Below are positions 26,135 to 34,579 of a stretch of DNA of 64,000 bases, piece after piece. Origin of the DNA: Methylomonas koyamae. GTDB lineage: Bacteria; Pseudomonadota; Gammaproteobacteria; Methylococcales; Methylomonadaceae. The stretch is taken from positions 124,001 to 188,000 of the forward strand of contig NZ_AP019777.1 in the NCBI RefSeq assembly GCF_019669905.1, in the 5' to 3' direction. A program made the position numbers and the translations under genes. A model generated the notes under the pieces. It searched no databases, was not told the origin of the DNA, and was given only the letters and a program-made list of their open reading frames with translations. Each line of letters begins with the position of its first letter. The first letter of the stretch is position 1.

Positions 26135-26764
26135 ATGAGCCTGACCCGTAAACAACAAGAGATTTTCGACTTCCTGCTGCAAAACCAGGAACAGTTCAAC
26201 CATCCGCCAACGCTGGAGGAACTCTGCACGGCGATGGGTTTGAAATCGCGCGGTTCGCTGCACAGCCAGATCAAAGCTTTGATCGACGCCAACCTGGTCG
26301 AAGCGCCGGAGCGTAAACAACGCGGCATCCGTTTGACCGAATACGCCAAGGCCATGGCCAAGCCGGCCGAGCAGTCCGACCTATTGCCGTTCGTCGGGTT
26401 CATCGCCGCCGGCAAACCGATCGAAGCCATCGAAAATATCGCTTACATGGCGGTACCGGAGCAGTTGAAAACCGGCAAGTCCTGTTACGTGTTACAGGTC
26501 AAAGGCGATTCGATGTTGGAGGAAGGCATTTTCGACGGCGACTGGGTCGTCATCGAACAACGCAGCCACGCCCGTAACGGCGAGATTGTCGTGGCCTTGG
26601 TCGACAAAGCCGAAGCCACGTTGAAGTTCATCGAGCAATATCCGCACGAAACCTTGCTGATACCCGCCAATTCCACGATGCAGGCCATGCGCTACAAACC
26701 CGAGCAAGTGGAAATCCAAGGCGTATTGGTTGGGCAAATGCGGAGTTACACCCACCACCATTAA
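26135..26764 (+). CDS. lexA: LexA repressor of the SOS response
   Basis: 209 residues from the ATG at 26135 (MSLTRKQQEIFDFLL). The N-terminal winged helix contains LEELCTAMGLKSRGSLHSQI as the recognition part. The self-cleavage site Ala92-Gly93 lies in VGFIAAGKPIE; the catalytic dyad is Ser126 (KGDSMLEEG) and Lys164 (EATLKFIE). RecA filaments on single-stranded DNA stimulate cleavage and derepress SOS genes. The recognition helix and the upstream boxes differ from the E. coli pattern, so the SOS motif in this lineage may be different. A small membrane-protein gene follows after 12 bases. Confidence 0.97.
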   Translation: MSLTRKQQEIFDFLLQNQEQFNHPPTLEELCTAMGLKSRGSLHSQIKALIDANLVEAPERKQRGIRLTEYAKAMAKPAEQSDLLPFVGFIAAGKPIEAIENIAYMAVPEQLKTGKSCYVLQVKGDSMLEEGIFDGDWVVIEQRSHARNGEIVVALVDKAEATLKFIEQYPHETLLIPANSTMQAMRYKPEQVEIQGVLVGQMRSYTHHH

Positions 26765-26776
26765 TGAGGAAACGTT

Positions 26777-26926
26777 ATGCCGCGTCAATCAGTCCATATG
26801 CGAGACCAAAAAGCCAACCAACTAGCCATGCACATTCGCGCCGACCGCCAGGCGGCGCTGAATATGATCGAGGAAATCACGCTGGTGATTGTATTGTGGG
26901 GCGTATTTTTGCTGGCGGCCGGCTGA
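26777..26926 (+). CDS. Small membrane protein cotranscribed with lexA, 49 residues
   Basis: Found by reading the plus strand: ATG at 26777, TGA at 26924-26926. GAGGAAA lies directly before the start and the lexA stop is 12 bases upstream, so the two share a transcript. The N-terminal 32 residues are polar (MPRQSVHMRDQKANQLAMHI and so on, with RADRQAALNM), and residues 33-49 form one hydrophobic helix ending the protein (EITLVIVLWGVFLLAAG). This tail-anchored shape resembles small SOS-induced membrane peptides such as division inhibitors, but there is no sequence match to a named one. Function inferred only from operon position. Confidence 0.65.
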   Translation: MPRQSVHMRDQKANQLAMHIRADRQAALNMIEEITLVIVLWGVFLLAAG

Positions 26927-26971
26927 TGCGGGTTGTCGATAGCGGGATTCGTTACCAACGGTCGGCGCGCA

Positions 26972-27295
26972 ATGTATAAACTCTGTTTTTACGCGCCGGC
27001 CAGCCATGTCGAAGCCATCAAACACGCCTTGTTCGAGCTGGGCGCCGGCCGTTTCGGCGACTACGACCGCTGCTGCTGGCAAACGCTGGGCCAGGGCCAG
27101 TTCCGTCCGCTATCGGGTAGCGAGCCGTATTTAGGCGCCATCGATCGGCTGGAAACCGTCGCCGAGTACAAGGTGGAAATGGTTTGCGCAGACGAGGTTG
27201 TCAAAGCTGCCGTGCAAACCCTGCTAGCCTGCCATCCCTACCAACAACCGGCCTACGCCGTTTATAAAATGCTGAATCTCGAAGATTTGCCGTAA
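26972..27295 (+). CDS. YqfO/NIF3-associated domain protein
   Basis: 107 residues from the ATG at 26972. MYKLCFYAPASHVEAIKHAL with GAGRFGDYDRCCW, then FRPLSGSEPYLG and KVEMVC, is the YqfO domain, a CutA/PII-like ferredoxin fold found inserted into Bacillus NIF3-type proteins and free-standing in gammaproteobacteria. HPYQQPAYAVYKM closes the domain. Metal or ligand binding is suspected for the family; no activity is known. It follows the lexA group by about 45 bases and may be part of it. Confidence 0.85.
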   Translation: MYKLCFYAPASHVEAIKHALFELGAGRFGDYDRCCWQTLGQGQFRPLSGSEPYLGAIDRLETVAEYKVEMVCADEVVKAAVQTLLACHPYQQPAYAVYKMLNLEDLP

Positions 27296-27317
27296 CGCGG
27301 CCGAGAGACCGCCGGCA

Positions 27318-28472
27318 TCAATGGCCTTCGTCGCCGTCCTCGCCTTCCTTCTTGCTGATTTCTTCCAAAGCCAGACTGCCCAGCGCCCCGGCCGGTTTGG
27401 TCGCCGAACCCAAACCCTCGCTCAAGTTGATTTTCAATTTCAGATTGTTCGGCGAATCGGAATTGCGCATCGCTTCTTCCAGCGAGATCACACCGCTTTT
27501 GTACAGCTTCAATAGATGGCTGTCGAAGGTCTGCATGCCGACGTTTTCCGACTTTTCCATCGCCTCCTTGATCGCGTGAATGTCGCCCTTATGGATCAAA
27601 TCGCTGACCAATTTAGTGCCCAACAGGATTTCGATTGCCGCAACCCGCTTGCCTTCGATGGTCGGTACCAGGCGTTGCGAAACGAAGGCCTGCAAATTCA
27701 ACGACAAGTCCATCAACAATTGCGGCCGGCGCTCTTCCGGGAAGAAATTGATGATCCTATCCAGCGCCTGGTTGGCGTTATTGGCATGCAAGGTGGACAG
27801 GCACAAATGTCCGGTTTCGGCAAAGGCTAACGCATGTTCCATCGTTTCCTGGCTGCGGATTTCGCCGATCAGGATCACGTCGGGCGCCTGGCGTAAGGTG
27901 TTTTTCAATGCGTCCTCGTAACTCAGCGTGTCGACGCCGACTTCGCGCTGGTTGACCAGCGAACGCTTATGCGGGTGAACGAATTCGATCGGGTCTTCGA
28001 TGGTGATGATGTGGCCCGACGAATTGCTGTTGCGGTAATCGATCAAGGCGGCCAGCGAGGTCGATTTGCCGGAACCGGTGCCGCCGACGAACAAAATCAG
28101 GCCGCGCTTTTCCATGATTTTGTCTTTCAAAATTTGCGGCAAGCCTAAAACGTCGGCATTCGGAATATCCACCTTGATATTGCGGATCACCAACGCATAA
28201 CAATTGCGTTGCTTGAAAATATTGACCCGGAATCGGCCGATGCCCTCTTCGGTAATCGCCAGATTCATCTCCGGTACGTGCTCGAAACTGGCGCGCTGCT
28301 CGTTGTCCATCACGCTGTCGGCAATCTGTCTGATCCGTTCCGGAGTCAGCTTGACGTTTTCCAACGGCTTCAAGGTGCCTTGAAACTTTGCAGCCGGCGG
28401 CGCACCGGCCGTCAAATACAAATCGGAACCGTCGTGCTGCACCAGGATTTTCAAATAGTCTCTAAATTCCAT
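27318..28472 (-). CDS. pilU: Type IV pilus retraction ATPase PilU
   Basis: 384 residues from the ATG at 28470-28472 (MEFRDYLKILVQHDGSDLYL), preferred to an upstream in-frame start because this matches PilU N-termini. Walker A is GGTGSGKSTSLAALIDYRN; the Asp box and Walker B are visible in IEDPIEFVHPH and PDVILIGEIRSQETMEHAL, and the His box follows in HLCLSTLHANNANQALDRI. The extended C-terminus rich in Glu and Gly is typical of PilU rather than PilT. It assists PilT in retracting pili for twitching and DNA uptake. pilT is not adjacent. Convergent with the YqfO gene. Confidence 0.93.
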   Translation of the reverse strand: MEFRDYLKILVQHDGSDLYLTAGAPPAAKFQGTLKPLENVKLTPERIRQIADSVMDNEQRASFEHVPEMNLAITEEGIGRFRVNIFKQRNCYALVIRNIKVDIPNADVLGLPQILKDKIMEKRGLILFVGGTGSGKSTSLAALIDYRNSNSSGHIITIEDPIEFVHPHKRSLVNQREVGVDTLSYEDALKNTLRQAPDVILIGEIRSQETMEHALAFAETGHLCLSTLHANNANQALDRIINFFPEERRPQLLMDLSLNLQAFVSQRLVPTIEGKRVAAIEILLGTKLVSDLIHKGDIHAIKEAMEKSENVGMQTFDSHLLKLYKSGVISLEEAMRNSDSPNNLKLKINLSEGLGSATKPAGALGSLALEEISKKEGEDGDEGH

Positions 28473-28633
28473 ATCGGCCAATCTCGCGTTGAAAAATACC
28501 CAAAGTTTAGGCCAATCGGCCGACAAGTGAAGTCCGCCAAAATACCGGATTGGCCGAATCGCGCCGAGAAATTCTTTGCCATCGCCGCCGATTACTCGTT
28601 TATCCTTGCGTTTTTTGCAATGCCGCCGCCGCC

Positions 28634-31243
28634 ATGCCCCGCACCCGATTCAAGCTGAATGACCCGTATGCCGAAATCGACTGGTTGTACGGCATCGTCG
28701 CTAGTATCGACGATGCCGCGCTGGTGTTGGGGGCCGACCGGCATATCCTCTACGCCAATCCGGCCGCGGAAGCATTGTTCGAGCTGGCCGGTAGTGAATC
28801 CCCTCGCGCCGGCGAATGGCACACCCGCCTGTATTACCCCGACCGGATGCAGCGTTGCGCCGTCGCCGAATTGCTGCGGTCGGCCGGGACTGAGTCTGCG
28901 CCTGCAATCGCACTGTGTCTGGCCAATACTGCCGGTTCCAGCATGGCGTTGTCCTTGAAAATCCGCAAGCTGGACAGCCGGCAAGGCCAAGCCTACCTGT
29001 TGCTGTTTTCGCCTCGCTCGCCGAGCCCGGCGCCGGCAACCGAATCCGCCGCCGAACTATTGGAGCACAGTCCGAATTTGAGCACGGTTCTAAACCACAT
29101 GCCGGCCATGATCGGCTACTGGGACCGCAATTTGCGCAACCGCTTCGGCAATACCGCTTACGAGGAGTGGTTCGGTTTCACGCCGAGCAGCATGCTCGGC
29201 AAACACATCCGCGAAGTGATCGGCGATAAGTTATATGAATTGAACAAACCGTATTTGGACGCGGTACTGCGGGGGGAAGCGCAGTATTTCCAACGCACCA
29301 TCGTCGATGTAGCCGGCAGGGAACGTTATACCCAGGCGGCCTATTTGCCGGACTATGCCGACGGCCGGGTCATCGGCTTTTTCGTCCTGGTTACCGATGT
29401 GACCGAATTGAAGCGCGCCCAAAAACGGGTCAGCGAATCGGAAGCCAGCCTGCGGGCGATCTACGACAACTTGCCGTTTCTGGCCTGGATGAAAGACCGC
29501 GACGGCCGCTACTTGCAAGCCAACAAGCATTGGTTGCAGGCGGTCGGCGTCAATCAAACGCACGCGCTGAACGGTATTACCGATTACGACATCTGGCCGC
29601 GAGAGCTGGCCGAACATTACCAGGCGGTAGACCGGGAGGTCATGCAAAACCGTCGGCAAATCCAGCTCACAGAACGTGCGTTCGACGGCGGCCGCGAAAC
29701 CTGGACCGAAACCATCAAGTCGCCGGTCATCGGCGAAAACGGCGAAGTGCTCGGCACCACCGGCCTGGCCAGGGACATAACCGAGCAACGCATCGCCGAA
29801 GAAACGCTGCGCAATTATAGCGAGCGCTTGCGCCTGGCCACCCAGGCCTCGGCCATCGGCATTTGCGAATGGGACATCGGCAGCGGCCAAGCCGACTGGG
29901 ATGCGCGAATGTACCAGATATTCGGTATCGCCCAGGGCACGCCGATCGATTACGACGTTTGGGCGCAACTGGTTGTCGCGGATGATTTGCCGCGCTGCAA
30001 AGCCAAGCTGCGCAAGTTGATCCACCACAAACGGGAACAACATTGGGAATTTCGCATCCGCCGCCAAAACGACGGCAGTTTGCGCTACATCCAGGCGGCC
30101 GCCATCGTCGGCAGCAGCCCCAACGGCGAGCAGCAAAAAATCGTCGGCGTCAATATCGACGTGACCCGCTACAAGACCATCGAGCATGCCTTACGCGACA
30201 GCGAAGCCCATTTGGCGCACGCACAAGCGCAGGCTCATCTGGGCAGTTGGCGCCTGGATAGCGATTTGAGTACGTTGCACTGGTCGGACGAAAATTACCG
30301 GATATTCGGCACACCAGCAGGAACTGCCGTTACCTATCGACATTTCCTCGATTGCGTACATCCGGAAGACCGAAACTTCGTCGACACCGCCTGGCAAGCG
30401 GCAATGAAAGGCGCAATTTTCGATATCCAGCACCGCATCCTGGTAAACGGCCAGCTCAAGTGGCTGCGGGAACGGGCCGAACTGGATTTCGACAGCCAGG
30501 GCCGCTTCTTGCGCGCGGTGGGCACGTCTCAAGACATTACCGAGCTGAAGGAGATCGAACGCGACCTGGAACACTCGCGCTCCCGGTTGCGGCTCCTCTA
30601 CGCCCGCCGCGAAAAGGCCCGCGAAGAGGAGCGCAAGCGCATCGCCCGCGAAGTGCACGACGAACTCGGCCAGATGCTGACGGCGCTGCGCATGCAAATT
30701 TCGTTGATGCGGCTGCGGTTTGCCGACGGCAACGCCGAGCTGGCGGCAAAAATCCAGGATACGATGGTCTTGCTGGACAAAACCATAGAAGTTACCCGCG
30801 ACGTGGCAACTTCGTTGCGGCCGTCGGCGATCGAGATGGGCATCGTGCCGGCACTGGAATGGCAAATCAAAAAATTTTCCGACCAATCCGGTATCGCTTG
30901 CGATTTTATCCATCCCGAAAACGGGCTGGACATGGACGAGGAATGCGCGATGGCGGTATTCCGCATCGTTCAGGAGTCGTTGACCAACGTGCTGAAGCAT
31001 TCCGCCGCGGATAAGGTTAAAATCAGCATCGGCATCGAAGCCGGCCATTACTGTCTGGAAATTTTCGACAACGGCCGCGGCTTCGACGCATCGGACGCCA
31101 GGAAAACCCAATCGTTCGGCTTGATCGGCATCCAGGAGCGATCCATCATGCTGGGCGGCGCGACCGAAATACTCGGTTCCCCCGAGGCAGGCACGGCCGT
31201 TCGCGTCCGAATCCCGGCCGCCCCCAACAGATACGTTTTATGA
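28634..31243 (+). CDS. Multi-PAS NarL-type sensor histidine kinase
   Basis: 869 residues from the ATG at 28634; the longer frame begins with TTG and reads as non-protein for 28 codons. The order is: PAS near 12-130, PAS near 150-260, PAS/PAC near 265-395 (FFVLVTDVTELKRAQ and LGTTGLARDITEQRIAEE mark the ends), PAS near 400-520, PAS near 525-640, then HisKA_3 with His675 in RIAREVHDELGQML, and a C-terminal ATPase (N-box VQESLTNVLKHS; DNGRGF; GLIGIQER). No transmembrane segment is seen, so it senses a cytoplasmic signal. The signal (redox, gas or small ligand) is not known. Its stop overlaps the response regulator start by ATGA. Confidence 0.93.
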   Translation: MPRTRFKLNDPYAEIDWLYGIVASIDDAALVLGADRHILYANPAAEALFELAGSESPRAGEWHTRLYYPDRMQRCAVAELLRSAGTESAPAIALCLANTAGSSMALSLKIRKLDSRQGQAYLLLFSPRSPSPAPATESAAELLEHSPNLSTVLNHMPAMIGYWDRNLRNRFGNTAYEEWFGFTPSSMLGKHIREVIGDKLYELNKPYLDAVLRGEAQYFQRTIVDVAGRERYTQAAYLPDYADGRVIGFFVLVTDVTELKRAQKRVSESEASLRAIYDNLPFLAWMKDRDGRYLQANKHWLQAVGVNQTHALNGITDYDIWPRELAEHYQAVDREVMQNRRQIQLTERAFDGGRETWTETIKSPVIGENGEVLGTTGLARDITEQRIAEETLRNYSERLRLATQASAIGICEWDIGSGQADWDARMYQIFGIAQGTPIDYDVWAQLVVADDLPRCKAKLRKLIHHKREQHWEFRIRRQNDGSLRYIQAAAIVGSSPNGEQQKIVGVNIDVTRYKTIEHALRDSEAHLAHAQAQAHLGSWRLDSDLSTLHWSDENYRIFGTPAGTAVTYRHFLDCVHPEDRNFVDTAWQAAMKGAIFDIQHRILVNGQLKWLRERAELDFDSQGRFLRAVGTSQDITELKEIERDLEHSRSRLRLLYARREKAREEERKRIAREVHDELGQMLTALRMQISLMRLRFADGNAELAAKIQDTMVLLDKTIEVTRDVATSLRPSAIEMGIVPALEWQIKKFSDQSGIACDFIHPENGLDMDEECAMAVFRIVQESLTNVLKHSAADKVKISIGIEAGHYCLEIFDNGRGFDASDARKTQSFGLIGIQERSIMLGGATEILGSPEAGTAVRVRIPAAPNRYVL

Positions 31244-31872
31244 TTCGACTGGTCATAGCCGACGACCACGCCATCGTGCGTAGCGGGCTCAAACAATTAT
31301 TCGCACTGAATGCGGACATCGAAATTAGCGGCGAAGCCGAAAACAGCGAACAACTGCTGGACTGCCTGCAGCGCAGTGCGGTGGACCTGGTGCTGCTGGA
31401 TTTGAACATGCCCGGCCTGGGCGGCTGCGAGACGATAAGCCGGATCCGGCGGGAGTTCCCAACGCTGCCGGTGCTGGTGTTGAGCATGCACAACGAGCTG
31501 CAAATCGTTAGTTTGGCGTTGAAGGCCGGCGCCAACGGCTATCTGACCAAGGACAGCGACCCGGAAATGCTGATGGCCGCAATTCGCAGGGTTGCGGAAG
31601 GCCAGCGTTTCATCGATCCGAAACTGGCCGAGAAAATCGTGTTCGCCGACGAAGTCGAGGCCGCAAAAAAACCGCACGAGAAGTTGTCGGCCCGCGAATT
31701 TCAAATTCTGGAATTGCTGGCCAGCGGCAAGGGCATCAACGAAATCAGCCAGGAACTGGCTATCAGCAACAAAACCGTCAGCACGTACAAGTCGCGGCTG
31801 TGCGAAAAGTTGCAAATCAAAAACACGGCGGAATTGATCCGCTATTACGACGCCCAAATTTGGCAGCCGTAG
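31240..31872 (+). CDS. NarL/FixJ family response regulator
   Basis: 210 residues. Receiver domain with acidic pocket VIADDHAIV, phosphoacceptor Asp54 in VLLDLNMPG, and Lys in LTKDSDPEM. The C-terminal LuxR-type helix-turn-helix (LSAREFQILELLASGKGINE, about residues 148-205) binds DNA. It is the cognate partner of the PAS kinase with which it is translationally coupled; targets are not visible. Confidence 0.94.
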   Translation: MIRLVIADDHAIVRSGLKQLFALNADIEISGEAENSEQLLDCLQRSAVDLVLLDLNMPGLGGCETISRIRREFPTLPVLVLSMHNELQIVSLALKAGANGYLTKDSDPEMLMAAIRRVAEGQRFIDPKLAEKIVFADEVEAAKKPHEKLSAREFQILELLASGKGINEISQELAISNKTVSTYKSRLCEKLQIKNTAELIRYYDAQIWQP

Positions 31873-32039
31873 CCCAAGCCATCCGCTCGCCTTCCGCACT
31901 CGACCCGGCGATACGGCAACGGACATGGTCGCAAGCCCTTGTTATGTGTAGGCTTTTAGAGCCCGTCACCGCATTCGGCTTAACCCGGAACGCTTAATCC
32001 ACAGTATAATGCTGCGTTTTTCCGTTAATCCCTCCCGTT

Positions 32040-33083
32040 ATGAGTCAACAACGAAAAGCCGTGGCGCTGATTTCCGGCGGCCTGGATTCCATGCTGGCCT
32101 GCCAGACCATCATGAACCAGGGCATCCATGTCGAAGGCATCAATTTTTTTACCGGGTTTTGCGTCGAAGGCCACACCCACGCCATCCGTAAGCAGGATGC
32201 CGACAAGGTCAAGCGTAACAACGCGCTGTGGGTGGCCGAGCAACTCGGTATCAAGCTGCACATCATCGATATCATCGAAGAATACAAACAGGTGTTGCTC
32301 AATCCCAAACACGGTTACGGCGCCAATCTGAACCCGTGCCTGGACTGTAAGATCTTCATGGTCAACAAGGCCAAGCAGTGGATGCAGGAAAACGGTTTCG
32401 ATTTCATCATCACCGGCGAAGTGGTCGGCCAGCGGCCGATGTCGCAGCGCAAACAAACCATGCCCATCGTCGCCGCCGAATCCGGCGCCGACGACCTGCT
32501 GGTGCGGCCGCTGTCGGCGCAAAATCTGCCGGCCACGCTGCCGGAACGCGAAGGCTGGATCAGCCGCGACAAAATGTTCGGCTTCAGCGGCCGTTCCCGC
32601 AAGCCGCAAATGGCCCTGGCTAAGGAATTCGGTTTTGCCGATTACGCCCAACCGGCCGGCGGTTGCTGCTTCCTGACCGACGAGAGTTATTCGTTGAAAC
32701 TGACCGACCTGTGGCAGGCCCGCGGCAAGCGCGATTACGACCTGGACGACATCATGCTGTTGAAAGTCGGCCGCCACATCCGCCCCCGCCCGCATTTCAA
32801 AATCATCGTCGCCCGCGAGGACGGCGAGGCCCGATTCATGAGTGGCTATAAAAAAGAATTCGTCAGCATGCATTGCACCAACCACCGCGGCCCGTTGGTC
32901 TTGATCGACGGCGAAGTCGGCGAAGACGATCTGGCCTTGGCCGGGCAAATCCTGGCGCGTTACGGCCAGGGCCGCGACGCCGAGCAGGTCGAGGTGACGA
33001 TACGCGACCGTGCCGGCGCCGAACGCAATATTTTCGTCAAACCGCTGGCAGCCGAGCAAATCCGCGAGGAGTGGTTCGTATGA
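32040..33083 (+). CDS. 2-thiouridylase-like ATP pyrophosphatase
   Basis: 347 residues. The PP-loop motif SGGLDSMLACQTIM is at the start, followed by FFTGFCVEGHTH, CLDCKIFMVNKAKQWM (Cys pair that may carry sulfur), ITGEVVGQRPMSQRK and GGCCFLTDESYS. This is the COG0482-like family related to MnmA but shorter and without the full MnmA architecture; a tRNA-thiolation or other sulfur-transfer role is inferred. A TATAAT at 32005-32010 is a probable -10 box. It overlaps a TusA-like gene by ATGA (33080-33083), supporting a sulfur relay between them. Confidence 0.85.
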   Translation: MSQQRKAVALISGGLDSMLACQTIMNQGIHVEGINFFTGFCVEGHTHAIRKQDADKVKRNNALWVAEQLGIKLHIIDIIEEYKQVLLNPKHGYGANLNPCLDCKIFMVNKAKQWMQENGFDFIITGEVVGQRPMSQRKQTMPIVAAESGADDLLVRPLSAQNLPATLPEREGWISRDKMFGFSGRSRKPQMALAKEFGFADYAQPAGGCCFLTDESYSLKLTDLWQARGKRDYDLDDIMLLKVGRHIRPRPHFKIIVAREDGEARFMSGYKKEFVSMHCTNHRGPLVLIDGEVGEDDLALAGQILARYGQGRDAEQVEVTIRDRAGAERNIFVKPLAAEQIREEWFV

Positions 33084-33304
33084 GTGCGCATGTTTTAAAC
33101 GCCCGCCGTCTGCTATGTCCGCTGCCGGTGATCCGCACTCAGGATAAAGTCAAAACCCTGCAAACCGGCGATGTGTTGACCGTGGAATGCACCGATCCGG
33201 GCGTGATGCAGGATATTCCGGCTTGGTGTCGGATTAATGGACATCAGGTTTTGGAGACTCGTTCGGGTGATGGGGAGTATGTGATTGTGTTGGAAGTGGG
33301 GTGA
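33080..33304 (+). CDS. TusA/SirA-like sulfur carrier protein
   Basis: 74 residues with the signature RRLLCPLPVIRTQDKV (CPxP, active-site Cys near residue 13). TusA-like proteins carry persulfide sulfur to acceptors such as thiouridylases. The start overlaps the stop of the 2-thiouridylase-like gene, suggesting the two act together. Directly after the stop an inverted-repeat element begins (33315). Confidence 0.88.
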   Translation: MSAHVLNARRLLCPLPVIRTQDKVKTLQTGDVLTVECTDPGVMQDIPAWCRINGHQVLETRSGDGEYVIVLEVG

Positions 33305-33314
33305 GTTGAGTTGT

Positions 33315-33576
33315 TGTGTCGCTGTCGCGACGGCTTGATTTAACGTCGGGTCTCGGCCCGACAGCCGAGGTACTTTTCTTTGCTTGTCCAAAGAAAAGTA
33401 CCCAAAAGAAACGACACCCGGACGCCGCTTTAATCCTGCGCTCCGAAGCTTTCGACGGGGATCGACAGAAGGGGCTTCCTGCCCCTCTGTCGATGTGCGG
33501 CATCCATGCCGCACCCCTGCGGGCTATTCCCGCCGAAAGCTCCGGTGCTCGGCGCGGCATACGGGAGGAAAACCAT
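33315..33576 (+). repeat. Multi-hairpin repeat element, copy A
   Basis: About 260 bases with a near-identical copy in opposite orientation at 35367-35624. Consecutive inverted repeats: GTCGC/GCGAC; GTCGGG/CCCGAC; GTACTTTTCTTTG (33370-33382) with CAAAGAAAAGTAC (33389-33401); CGACAG-AGGGGC with GCCCCTCTGTCG; and GTGCGGCAT/ATGCCGCAC. Open frames across it exist in several frames but are chance translations; such frames are often misannotated. Confidence 0.85.
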
Positions 33577-33680
33577 CGCGACAACAAGAAACAGATCCCT
33601 TCTAAAATGGGATGATATATTGAAACCATTTAATTACTGTTAGCCAAATACAGTTCAACCGCATATGAAGGAGGATCAAC

Positions 33681-34022
33681 ATGGGACAAATTAAAGGATA
33701 TGTAGAGATTGACCTGACAAAGACGTCTGGCGAAATAGAGTCGATTAGGGTTGACGGAAGTGAGTTCGGATTAGAGAGCGGTGGCGACTGGGCTAGAGAT
33801 CGTGATGATCTAGAGCTATGTGCAGGATTCTTATTCATTGCATTTTGCGAAGGGTTTGATTTGCTCCTCAGTGTTAGTATTCATGGAAATTCAAATACAG
33901 ATTACAACCTCAGGGTGCGGGAAAATGACCTTGAAGAATTTGAAATACAAAAAGTTGTCATTACTGAAGATGAGCTTGACATAAGCAATTTGTTTCCAAA
34001 TGACGATGTAGATGTAGACTAA
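33681..34022 (+). CDS. Small acidic protein of unknown function in AT-rich island
   Basis: 113 residues; GAAGGAGG precedes the ATG. Strongly acidic (ends NLFPNDDVDVD), with a central hydrophobic stretch LCAGFLFIAFCEGFDLLLSV that looks like a buried helix and strand rather than a membrane span. No family is recognised. The AT-rich base use differs clearly from tusA upstream and argJ downstream, so acquisition by transfer is likely. Followed by the secreted repeat protein after 85 bases. Confidence 0.7.
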   Translation: MGQIKGYVEIDLTKTSGEIESIRVDGSEFGLESGGDWARDRDDLELCAGFLFIAFCEGFDLLLSVSIHGNSNTDYNLRVRENDLEEFEIQKVVITEDELDISNLFPNDDVDVD

Positions 34023-34107
34023 TAGCAACGAGTAGCTCGCATTTCATTCAACTCTGACGAGCCAAGGTGCTCTGGTTAGTTTAGACGTTAGCTATCAAAC
34101 GAGAGTC

Positions 34108-34503
34108 ATGGACATCAAGAATGCATTCCTGATATCCGCATTGCTGCTGTTTTCATCGACTACCTATGCCGAAAAGAAAATCATGCTGTTTGGCGGACCC
34201 AATAATGATGTCTATTTGGGCTGTTTTAATTGTAATGATATTGCCTCAGATTCAATACAGAACGATATCGGTATGTATGGGTCTGATATCTCTCCAACGA
34301 GCATATTTAATGATATTGGCAAGTATGGATCAGACATATCTCAATACAGTCCATGCAATGACATCGCCTTGAATCCGCCGATTCTAGTCGATGAGGATGG
34401 TGGGTTTTACGGATATCTAACTCTGAACGATATAAAGCCAAAGGCTATTACAGACCCGAAAATTCTGGCTTGGTTGAAATACAAAGTATGCAAAAAAAGA
34501 TAG
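34108..34503 (+). CDS. Secreted NDI/YGS repeat protein
   Basis: 131 residues with signal peptide MDIKNAFLISALLLFSSTTYA. The mature part begins KKIMLFGGPNNDVYLGCFNC and continues with short repeats built on NDI and YGSDIS: SIQNDIGMYGSDIS, SIFNDIGKYGSDIS, SPCNDIALNPP, ending VDEDGGFYGYLTLND and a basic tail. It belongs to a known but uncharacterised type of small secreted protein with [NK][DK][IY]-YGS repeats and a PPxxVDxxGxFxGYLT end; in most relatives the repeat reads NKYGxYGSKYS, so here NDI/DIS replaces NKY/KYS. Function unknown. Confidence 0.7.
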   Translation: MDIKNAFLISALLLFSSTTYAEKKIMLFGGPNNDVYLGCFNCNDIASDSIQNDIGMYGSDISPTSIFNDIGKYGSDISQYSPCNDIALNPPILVDEDGGFYGYLTLNDIKPKAITDPKILAWLKYKVCKKR

Positions 34504-34579
34504 CTAACCCTGCAATTCACCGAACCTATGTGAAAAGCCCCTCAGGTCTTTGATTTCGAACGCTAGGAGGCTATCGATT

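Noticed and set aside
33316..33629. Open frames in several frames across repeat copy A (and likewise 35185-35625 in copy B)
   Set aside because: They are translations of hairpin repeat DNA, present in many frames at once, without start signals.
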